Assembly (NCBI RefSeq): GCF_029227915.1
Contig: NC_079883.1
Coordinates: 2,852,001 to 2,916,000 of the forward strand
Reading direction: 5' to 3'
Source: Hydractinia symbiolongicarpus
Lineage: Eukaryota; Cnidaria; Hydrozoa; Anthoathecata; Hydractiniidae
DNA: 64,000 nucleotides
Both the position numbers and the translations under genes were made by a program. The stretch's first letter is position 1. The number at the start of each line of letters is the position of its first letter. The notes below the pieces were generated by a model. It saw only the letters and a list, made by a program, of their open reading frames with translations, had not been told where the DNA came from and made no database searches. Below, piece after piece: positions 23,901 to 35,900 of the stretch.

Positions 23901-26900
23901 AAAGTTTAGAGAGTTACTTCCTTTATTGACTAGCAGAGGCTTGTCAATTGAGGTAAAAGGTAGGTTGTATGAGGCCTGTGTAAGAAGTGTTATGTTGTAC
24001 GGTAGTGAGACATGGGCAGTGAAGCAGGAAGATCTTGACCGTTTAGAAAGGAATGATATGAGAATGGTTAGGTGGATGTGCAATGCCAGTCTGAGAGACA
24101 GAAAGAGTTCAGATGAGCTAAGAAGCAGGCTAAGTCTCCGTAGAATTAAAGATGTTATCCAGATAAGAAGATTGAATTGGCTGGGGCACTTGGAAAGAAT
24201 GGAGGAGGATAATTGGGTAAGAAAGTGTAGAGGCTTGATAGTTCCTGGGGCAAAGCCCAGAGTCATACCGAGAAAGACTTGGCAGGAGGTTATAAGGACA
24301 GACTTGATAGAGAGGAAGTTGAGTTTAGATCTAACACAGTCTAGATCAGATTGGAAGAGGGTCATTAATATACACCGTCCAACCCATGCTAGCATGGAAA
24401 ACGGACGTTAAGCTGAGAATGATGATGATGATGACACAGACCCCACATCAAACAGTTCACAGAGTGTGCCATCTCCCCACAATTTCCCTAACATGGCTTG
24501 GGTCCTATGGTAATATTATGCCCATATTGAATTGCTGTCAAGAAAATCCAACCCTGTCTCCCACACAGAGTGCGAAAAATATAACCACTAAGCTAAGTAA
24601 AGAAAACTACCTTCTTTTTCATAGTGTGTTCTATACCCCTCCCTCTGCTTCTAGCAATATTCCTGCACTAAAAAAATCAGTTTATTAGCTTGTTTTCTAG
24701 TTAGCTAGCTACATATTTTAACTATTTCATTTCTATACTTAGGTTTTACAACACCTGGAACAATTCCTACAACAACGCCTTTGTTTCCTGGACAAGCAAG
24801 AAATGTGCAAGCATATGCCAAATCTGACACAGAGATAAACATCTCATGGCAAGAGCCATCTGTCACAAATGGCCTCATAACTGGTTACAAGCTGATATAT
24901 TTTAGCACCCTAGACAGAGCTAGTAAGCTATATTATGTTATTGTTATTTTTTGTTTTTTTTAAATAATAAGGTTGTTTCTTTACAAAATTGGCTGAAGTG
25001 GTTCTGAATGTATCAATTTGTGCAGCTAGACTTATATAAGTTTAACAAAATTTTTCAGTAAAACTTGCCTAAAAACTTGTGTGTTATCATATAACATTTA
25101 TAACATGATAATATGATGATATAAAAATTTTTTTCTTTTTCTTTTCTAAAAGGAACTTTTCTCTTCATATTTTGAAATTATTTTTTTGTATTTAATTTTA
25201 AAGTATTTTCTTGGCCTTGCATTATAAATGAAATCTTAAATCATTAATAGTGACTCCAGTGTTTACTAAATCTGAAGTGGTATTTTCATTTCATTTTATT
25301 TTGTTTTTTACTTTCTTCTGTTGTAGCAACGCTTTCTATTAATGGTAACCAAAGGTTTACTACAGTAAATAATTTGAATCCCGATACCTCCTATACTTTT
25401 AAAATACAAGCTGGAAATTCATATGGATATGGAACTTTGTCTGATGTTGTATCTGCTAGGACAAATCCTTCGCAGTCTGCTCCTGGAGCTGTTCAAAACA
25501 TTCAGTCATCACTTAGTGGCACTACATTAAGCATCTCATGGTCTCCGCCATCAAGGTAATGTCTCCATTTTGTTATACATGTTTGTCTCATTATTGAATT
25601 TTTATTTTATTTTTCATCATTTTGAGCTGTCATCTTTTGCTTGAAAGTATATATCAAAGATAAATGGTATATATGTTTGTATATAATCAACATAATTAGT
25701 ATATAACATGTAATTTTTTTAACAGTAATAATTTAGCCTTCAAAGAAAATATATTTTGGGAAATCAAACTTTCTTTATAAACCTATTCTTGTATCACCTA
25801 AATATATCTATTAAATTTGTTTATTTCTAGTGGTGTATTACCAACATTTTACAAAGTATTTTATTCTAATACCGCTGGGAGTTCTACTCCAATTGAAAAA
25901 CAAACTACAGGAACTTCAATCTTGTTGGATAACCTTGCACCAGATAGTACTTATAAATTTTGGATTGTACCCTATGCTGGTAGCCTCGTAGGTGTAAAAT
26001 CACCAGAAACATCAGTCACTGTTCCTCGTGGTATGCTTTTTTTATTTTTGCATCTTTTTGTAATTTTAAAAATGTTCAGAAATGCATAAATCTAATATTG
26101 TTGGTTTATAGACACAAGCACATTGAAACCTAATGCAATCTCTAACTTACAAGTTACTGCTGCTACACAAACATTAGCAAATGTTCAGTGGGACGAACCA
26201 AAAAGGTCAGTGTTGTTGCAGATCATAGTGTTAAAATTTATTATTTTATGATTTGGTAAACAGAAACATTTTAAATGTCTTTTGAGCAGTTTTGATTAAT
26301 AGTTTTTATCACGATATCACAGTTGTAATATATATTTAATCAAGTTTTATTTCTACAGTGGACCAAAGGTGGATAGTTATACTGTATTTTATCGCAACAT
26401 TGATGTTTCGAATTCCCCACTATTGAGTAGCTCCACTTTAACCACAACAGCAATAATTCAAAATCTTCTGCCACACACAAGATATGAAGTCCATGTGGTG
26501 CCTTACAGTAAAGGAAATGCTGGTCCTAAGTCACCAACGCAAATTGTGAGAATGTTAGAAGAAGGTAATTGTTTTCAAAAATGTATAGTGTAGAACAAAA
26601 GTAAAAATGATCACTTATTAGTCCAAGCTCAGAAGAATATAAGTTTTATGTTTGAGAGAAAATATGATCTAGGTATGGTCTTCACATTTCAATATGTCTT
26701 AATAATTAGGATCAAAAATCTGTAACCAAATTGACCTCTTTTACCGCAACTTATTTTTACTATTATTATATAAAAATGTCGAGGCTGTAGAGAAAACTCT
26801 AACAAATTTTTATCAAATTAGAATCTGTTGGTATACAACTTAGTTTAAAATGTTTTTTTTTATTTTTTGTGGTTTTAACATTAAGGTAGTGTTAAAGATG

Positions 26901-29900
26901 CAGATTGATCCATGCACTTGTTGAGCTAAAAAGACAATCTGATATTTGTGACTTCAAGTATTAAACAGGATTGTTATTCGGAGAGTTCTTATGAAAAAAA
27001 TAAACAAATGCAAGAATTATACAAATAAACATTGGGGCGGATTTTGTTATTATGATTTTTGAAATAATGGCAATAATATATATCAATTTACTGTGATTTT
27101 AGTGCCTCCACCACCAATCAATTTATCCCCTGTGTCATTTGGTAGTGACTCAGCAAAAGTACGCTGGACTTTCATTCCTTCTAATAGCTTTAGAGGAAAT
27201 CTTCATTCATACAAATTGCAATACTATGAGCAGGGTATGAAGAAACAGACCTTAAAAAACATTGAGAATATACCAGTAAGTGTGTTTGTTGAAAATGTTT
27301 GTCAGCTAGTCATGTAGTTGCTTACAGAATGGCCACAAGTTTAGAAAAAGTTGTGGAAACACGTTTTTGAATAAAGTTATCGACAAAGTCATGGAATGTT
27401 TGCCTGTTCATTTTTTTTGTACAATGTTTAATATCTTGTACACTAATAATAATAGGGGGGTCTGTGTTTTTTGACATCTGTTTTCATGACTTGAGTTTTA
27501 GGAAACATTTTTTTTAGAAAAATATTTGCGACCATGAGCTTGTTCACCTTGATAACAAGCTCAGAGTAGTATTACGCACTTTTTAAAGTAATTTCCTAGT
27601 TTTTTTGTAAGATTTGTAATTTCTTAAGATTATATAGAAATTTGTTTTGTTATAGACAAATGTTAACGAAAAAAGAGTTGAAAATTTAAAGTCAGAAACA
27701 TCATATATTTTTCTTGTGCGAGGTGTTAGTGGTGGAGGTTCAGGAAAACCTTCAAATCTGTTAAATATTAAAACTAGGGATGTTACCAAGCAAGGTAAGC
27801 TAAATTGTCTGCTTTTAAACTCTGCTTTTTAACTGTCTGCTTTTAAACCACAGAGAAACATAAATATAACTGCACAAAATTCTTTATTTTGAAATTCAGG
27901 ACCATCAAAACCAGTCAGTTTTAGAGCAATACATCACCCTGATGCACCTGATGTCATCATACTAACATGGGATGAACCACAACTTGTCACTGGAAAAGTC
28001 AACAGTTATGTGGTATTTTACCGACCTGAGGGAAGGTCAACTTGGGACAGTAGGACAACAACAGGCGATGCAAGAGGATATAACATTTCGCAGATAACAT
28101 TGGGAACAACTTATGAGACGTATGTTGTGGCAGTTGATGATAATGGAAAAGGTGTTGATACTAGGACAGTGCGAGTACCTACACTAAGTGGTAAGCATTG
28201 AAAAAAGAGAACTAATAGTATTTTAGCACTTGCATTGTATAAAGATTGGTGTTCCAGCACATTCAAATTTCTAAATGTAACTTACCACTTGCCTTTGAAA
28301 ATAATAAAAAGTTACAACACACTAATCAGTTTCTAAGTATACATTTTTCTGACGTTTTTTAGCGTGTGTATAGAAACTTAATTTCTGAATAACGTTTCTG
28401 CTTTCTTTTATGCAATAATGAATTTTGTATTTTGCAGAACAACTAAAACCAGATCCTCCAATTCAGTTAGCTGTAATTCCAAAAGCAGATTCATTGACAG
28501 CAACATGGAAGCCACCATCATCCTCATCCCCTGCGGTTGTTCGTGGTTATAAAGTTGTTATAAAAAACCTTAAAACGAATATGCAAATTTTCACTGGAAA
28601 GTTGCCTAGTCGACAAAACACCAACATCCATTTAAACAATCGTGTTGGTATGGATAACTCATTATTTTCAAAGTTCTGTAAAAATAACTTAAGGTCGGTT
28701 TCAATCAGCATATAAATTGTAAAGCAGCTGTTGTACATCAGTTGCACAACAGTTGTACAACATTAACATGCACGTTGTACAACAAAGTCAAACAGGAGAT
28801 TTTGCACAACAAATGTTGTAAAAAAAGAACTTTTTCTATCTCTACAGCAGTTGCATAAAAATAGTTTTCTATATTTCTATTTTCTATATAAAAATACTTT
28901 TCTATATTCTAGCGGTAACAAGCATAAAAAGACAACAGAATATTCTGTTGTTGTTGTTTTTTTTGTTATACTTGTATGTATAAATATGTGAGTAAAATTT
29001 ACATGTTCCTTTTTAAGAACCTGAAACACCTTACTCGGTATCAGTTCGAAGTTATAATGAGTATGGGTCAAGCACTGAAGTAAAACAAGATGTTAAGACA
29101 TTAATAAGTAAGTCAATTCAACTAATTAGAATTTTATTTGCAATTAATACAGTTTATAACAACTTTCTTCTCCCATTGTGAAGGTTCTGCTATTATCGTC
29201 ATCAACGTTGAGCCAAAAGTGAATGGTATATCTTTTAAATGGAAAGATACAAAGCCTACAGGTGGATATGAAATAAGGTAGGGTTTTTTTATCTGTGTAT
29301 TAGTGTGTTATTGTGTGAAGAACAGATTTGTGCTAGTTCTTTTACAGAAGTCAAAACTTTAACAGATAGCATTTAATTTTGAGCTAACTCTGTGGTGTAT
29401 TATAACGAAACATCTCTATGTCAAACATGCTATCTAATTTATTGCTATGTATGTCAGCAACAATGTAAGTTTGTATAAGTTTATGTATAATGGTAAATAG
29501 AATATACATATATTGCACTATATATTTATATCATATATATTATCAATGTTATTATGAGTCTTTTTTAAAGGTATAACGTGTATGACATCAATGGCATTCC
29601 AAAAACAATCATCAAAACCACCACAGCTTCTGAAATTGATGTGGCAGATCTCACGCCATACACTCAATATCAGTTTTTCGTGAAGCGGAAGACAGATCCT
29701 GGATTTCCTGTGATTGAAACTTTAAAAGCAAGAACACTTGAAGCTGGTAATGTGTTAAAATTATTTTTATTCTATATAGACACTCATAAAAAAGGGAAGT
29801 TTCATGCACCTCTTAGTTCATGAAAATTTCCTGGTGTAACGGATAGTTATAGCATTCACAAATTTCAGGAATTCAATCGAAAATTTAATAGTTTTGTATA

Positions 29901-32900
29901 TCACAGAAGACACAAAATATCTTGCGAAAGCTGCAAACGTTTAATTAAATCTTAGTTAGTTCCCTTCAAGAATTTTATTTATAACCTCATAAAAGCTAAA
30001 ATGAATCTTTAAGAAAAAATGTTAACAACAAATTTATTGTCTTTTAGTTCCCAGTGCTCCATTAGACGTCACAGCACAAGGCATCTCAAAATATCCAACA
30101 TGGCTGATTTTAAGTTGGCAAGTACCAAGATTTCCTAATGGGAAAATTCAAGAATATGTTATTCTGTATTCAACTGACAAAGAATTGCCATGGACGCAAT
30201 GGCCTTCCATACACACAAAAAGTATGCTTTTAATATGAAAAGTGTTATTTTCTGAATTGCCATTACAAGATATTCCTGTGATCTAACATGGTTGTTCGAG
30301 TAGCGATGTGCGTGAAAAATGTTTTCTTATTATGATGTATATTTTCGCGTGAACCTCTAACGGTATAAACAAAGTAGGAGGCTATATCTTGGATGCCACA
30401 CTAAAACATATGGCTAATAAAATTTCAGAATATTATATAATACTCAAATGAGAAAACGTTGCTTTGTTAGACTAAAGAGACCCTACCCCTTTTTTGTTTT
30501 AATACTGTGCTATACGTTTTAGGTGTTAGCATGGTCCACAATGTTACTGGTCTTACCAAAGGGACATTGTACTACTTCGTGATCTACGCAATAAACGGAG
30601 CAGGTGCAGGTGCAAAATCAGTTTTGTATGGAACGAAAACAGGTAGAAATCTTGTGAATTGTTACAAAAGCACATTTAAAAGTTGTTTCCCACAGTAACC
30701 CACGGTAAAGACAGGTAGAAACTGCGTTCTGCTGACCGTGGTGTAGTAGAACTTGTAGTGTTAGCATTGATTGTATATAATAACGTTTTTTCGCCTTTTA
30801 GGAGGTGTTGGTGTTCCAGGTGGTGTTCTACCTAACACTGGTAGGTAGAGTCTATAATTCTGTGTCCCTTCATTTTTTTACCTCTTTGTAGGAAACATTC
30901 CGAATACTTGTTATTGTGTTTCTCACATGCTTATAAAATTTACACTGTTTGATTTTTTTTATTTTTTTGTATTTCAGGTGATGAAGGAGGTACTCATTTG
31001 CTCGTTTGTTTGCATGTTTGTTTGTTTGTTTGTTTGTTAATTTGTTTGTCTGTTTGTTTGTTTGTTTTGTTGTTTTTGTGTTTTTACCAATTTTACGGTC
31101 GCATGATAAACTACAATCTATACCGTATTATTCCATGTAACGTGTTGCTGTGTTGAATTTTTAGTGATTATTGTTCCTGCCAATCTGCCTCACAATCACA
31201 CCAGTAAGTTTGTGTTCAGTTCTATCTTTTAAAACCTCTTTCATTATTTTAGCCATATCCTCAGATGCGTCAATTTGTAACTATTAAAAAATAAATGATT
31301 TGAAATAATCTTGTTGAGTTATAAGTATTATCAAAATAAATTAATTTTTGCAACTTACGATGTTGCATTTTTAGTTAGTTGAAACTTTTGTAAAAAGCTT
31401 CGAGAAGAATCAACATGCAGTGTATTATATTTCTAACAGAATGAAATATTTTTGTTGTAGTTGGAGGTGGTTTAGGGCTATGGTGGATTTTATTCTTCAT
31501 TATCTTATTCATTCTCCTGTTACTGCTGCTGCTACTTTTGCTGTGGTGTTGTTGCTGCAAGAAAAAGGGTGGATGTGCTGCTTGTTGCTGGCCATGTTGT
31601 CCCTGCTGTAAGAGTTGTTGGTATTGCTGTTGTCTGCCATTTTGTTTATGCTGTTGTCCGTGTTTTTGTAGGCACAAAAAGAGGTGAGTGTGTTGATTTA
31701 TTGATTTGTTCTTTCATTTATACATTCGCCCGTCCCTTTTTACATTCATTCATTTATTTTTTCATTCTTTCATTCATTCATTCATTCATTAGTTAATTAA
31801 TTCGCCTATCTCTTTTTTTATTTATTCATTCAGTCACTTTTTCACCAATATCTTTTTTTCATTTAATTATTTATTACTATACTTTTTTCATTTTTTAAAT
31901 GTATTTCCGTTCCTCAGAGACGATTCGTTTTTTAGTTATATGAGAGACATAACGAGATATGCATCTGGTGACAATTAATGTAGAATTTAGCTCATGGTTT
32001 AAACTATAAGAAAGAAGCATGAAGCTTCGACAAGCTTCCACAACCTCAACACTTTTTATAAAAAAAAAAAAGAGAAAAGTCCTATTTTTATAGATTTTCA
32101 TGAAATATGTATTAACAATCTGCCTTTTTAATTTGTTTAGAAAAGACGAAAAAGTTTATATCACTGCACCCATTCTGAGTGTCGAAGAGAAGGCCAAAAA
32201 TGGCCATGCCGCTATGGGCGCCCCGCCAGACTTGTGGATGACCAGTAAGAGGGATAATATTGAGCTGATGCCACTGACAGCAAATGCTGATGCTGACTAC
32301 TCTGGCGCAGGTTCTGTGTACGTGTTTAACATCATTTTTCATTTGATTAATTCAATAAGGCAGGAAAAGGAAAGGGAAGGGGCGTATAAGGAAGGCCTTG
32401 AGGGTGTTTTAAAACATGAAACAATAAACGGGCGTCACAAGAGAAAGATTTGTTTAACGTTTTTCAAGAAGACAATATTTTTTATACTGTTTTTACTTAA
32501 ATACAAACGAAAAATATGTTCCTACTTTTGAAAGTTGAAACACTTGAAATGTGAACGCCTTCGAGAGCATGAAATTTGAACCTGAAAACACGACATGATG
32601 AGTTTACTAACGCGTTCATAAATTTTTACATTGGTTTATAGCCGAGACTTATTGTTGCACGCTTTCTTTCTTTAAGCTACAAAAAATTTTGGCTAAAGAC
32701 GTCTATTTCTTTTTCAGATTTTTTATATATATTTTGAGCTGGGTTGTTAGAAATCGTTTTTTTTTTGAAGGATTTAAGCCTGAGCATGTGTTTTTGTTCG
32801 ACCTTCTCTTATGTTTTAAAGCTGCGTTGTATTTTTTTACTTTCTCTGTAAATTTAAAAGACACCAAAAGCTTATTTTTCTTACTTGTCAAAGCTATAAT

Positions 32901-35900
32901 CTGTATACAAATGATTTTAAACGTTTTTATTGGAATTAAGTTAAAAGAGATTGAGTAAAAGAGACATGAGAAGACATGAGAAAGTTTTACTGAATTGTAA
33001 AAGAATGATATGAGGTGTTTTAGAAAACATCGAAGGTGATTTGTGTTTGAAGAATAATATTCAGCTATCTAAAGAATAATTTTTAATATTTTTAATAATA
33101 CTTTTAATCTATCCCTTTCGGGGCTTACGTCATCAAAAAAGCTTAATGGTCCTTAATTGTTCGTTTAAAGCCCTTTTTTACAGTATTTTTATCAGCGATT
33201 CAAACTTACACAATATTGACGACGGTTAAACCAACTTTGAATGACAATTGGCGGGTCATTGCTAACATCATCAAAATCTTTAAAGACTCAATTATCTTTT
33301 CCATTGTTTTTATGACTAAGTGGATTTATTTTTTTTCTAGTGTTGCCTCATTAAGTCGACAGACCAGCAAAAGTTCAGTAGCGAATGTGAAGGTTCCTGT
33401 ACCAGGCGATACCACGTTCATATCCTATAAGACATCTCTTCATGATTATTGCCAAAAAGTGGGATGGCTTGCTCCTATTTATCAGACGAACCAATTGCAA
33501 AGTGGGTGTCAGTCTAAAGTTTCATTTGCTGGCTTCGCTTACGGTAGTGGAAATGAGTATGGGACATCAAACCAAGATGCCGAACAACGCGCCGCTCATG
33601 CCGCCCTTTGTGGACTGGGCGTGTTAGATGCGGGAAGTAAATTCGTACCCGATGGTAAGAATCCACTCTTTATTTTATATATAATTATTTTAAATTATTT
33701 TATATTATTTATATTATACTATATATGTGCATTTTATGAATTCTTATACTAAATCAGAACATTATCCTTACTAAAAATTCTTGCTTCGCTTTTCTTTCCA
33801 AGTAGTCCAGTCATTTTTCTGATTGGTTTATTAATATAATTAATATAATTTTCAGCTAACATAGCCGTCCCAGGCCCTGGCGATGCTTCATTTATTTCGT
33901 ACAAATGTAGCTTGCACGATTTTTGCCAACAGTGTAATATTCTGCCACCCAGATTCAGCACATCCAGTCATGAAAATGGACATAGTTCATCCGTAAGTAA
34001 CCTGAATTCTCCTCCTTGCTAGTAAGATTACATTATGTGATATGGTCGAACTGGTTAAAATAAGAAAAGAAAAAGCATGCTAACTAAAAGTAGGAAGAGT
34101 TAAACCACAGTATCGTTAATTTTAAAGCACCTTGGTAAAACCTTACGCAGAGAGAAAAATCCTTACCTTTGTATTTATCTATGGCCAAACTCACTAGCGA
34201 ATTACATCGTTAAATTAGTTTTATATAGAGTATAAACCAGAAAAAATTTAGTATGTTAATTTTTTTTATATTTATAGGTACAAGTTGGTAGTCATACTTT
34301 CAACATGCAGCATCGTGTACGAAGTAGTCAAGAGGCTGAACAAAAAGTAGCTTCCATAGCTCTGCAAGGATTATGCATGACAGACTCACAGGCTGGATAC
34401 CATCCTGAATGTAATTTATACTTTTTGTTGAGCAGTTTTTTTCTTTATGTTTTCACCTCTTCAATACTAATGTTTGAATGAATACACCTGAGTTATGGTT
34501 CTAATAAAACCAATTTGTCCGTAGCGTCGCATGTAGCGTAATTATATTTTTATTTTTATTTTACAGCTTGCTTTACTGTTCCTGGTCCGGGCGATCCGAA
34601 TTTCGTTTCGTTTAAAAGCAGTTTGCACGACTTCTGCCAGCGATACAAGCTTCCACCACCGCAATACATTACCAATCAGGGTACACAAGGTTTCTCTGCG
34701 AAGCTCAAATTTGGTGGCTTATTCTTTCAAAGTAGCGATTACTTCACTACGCGTTTGGAAGCAGAACAGCATGCTGCATTCGAAGCACTGCAAGGGTTAG
34801 GTTTACTTGAATCTTGTGTTGAATTTGGTGCTGCTCTAGATGCTAACCTAACAGCAGGGCCCTCGGGAGGGGTGAATTTAACTCATGGGAGTGGCATGAT
34901 AACTGTTGGTACGATGGGAGGTACATTACCATCTACATATTCAAGCTCACGACAAGGCTCTAGGGCGGGGTCAAGACCACCATCCAGACCGGGATCCAGG
35001 CCTCCATCGCGACCGGGCTCAAGACAAGGTTCACAAAATCACCTTAATCAATATGGAACAACTACATCGTCATACTCCAACTCTAATTCAACTTCCTACG
35101 GCGCCTCTGGCGTTTCCTACGGCGGTGGCACTTCAACCTTCGTAGGCGGTGCATCTGGTTTGTATGCAACTCCCCAGCGTGATACTGCTCCATCTCCTGG
35201 TCCAACTGCAGCTCCTACAATCGGTCCACGTAGTTATAGTTCTGGAAGTGGCTTCCAAAATCATTACAGTACTGGTGGAACAAGCGGATATGCTTCTAAT
35301 ACAGGATACAATGAAGGTTCTTACACGTCTACACCATTGCCTTCGAATGGAACGCTTCCTAGAAGTCGATCGAAGTCCGTCGAACCAAATCAGGAATATC
35401 ACATTAGCGGCACCGGCGGTGGTGGAACGTCGACTTTTAGTTATTCGTTGTCGTATCAACATACAACGGCGTCTTCGACGTTACCTAGGAAACCGCCTCC
35501 ACAAATGTTGGGCAATAGTGCTTATTCACAGGTTTGTATTTTAGATTTATTTTTCGTTTCGAAAGACGAAATGTTTTATAATCTGACTGTACACTTTTTT
35601 CGTCATCCCTTATGAGTTATCATTTTACATGGTCTATTTTGTTGTTATTTTTGCTTATGAGGTTAGCCATCATACCGGAACCTATCCTCCTAGGTTAAAC
35701 ACATAAAATTATATTTTAGTATGTTGGTAGATCGAGCACACGTGGTTATGGCAGTGCACAGAATGTTAGTAGTGATTATGATCCGTTACCAAATTATCGA
35801 TCTGCCAGCCATCCAGTAAGTTAAATTATTAGTTACGTAATAACTGTAAAAAGTTTTCCGGGTTTACGAGAATTTTAAAAAATAATTATCCACGGTTCGA

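Noticed and set aside
23826..24395. 189-codon open frame on the minus strand
   Set aside because: It lies entirely antisense to the LINE open frame and has no recognisable domain.
31375..31677. Gln/His-rich open frame on the minus strand
   Set aside because: It is the antisense shadow of the leucine- and cysteine-rich receptor exon.
33216..33340. Upstream part of the open frame leading into dsRBD-like domain 1
   Set aside because: The frame is open through the intron end, but the TTTTTTCTAG acceptor at 33,340 joins in phase to exon 32141-32317, so the upstream part is intron.
35133..35544. Open frames on both strands over the receptor tail
   Set aside because: They are out-of-frame shadows of the long receptor exon 34567-35531.
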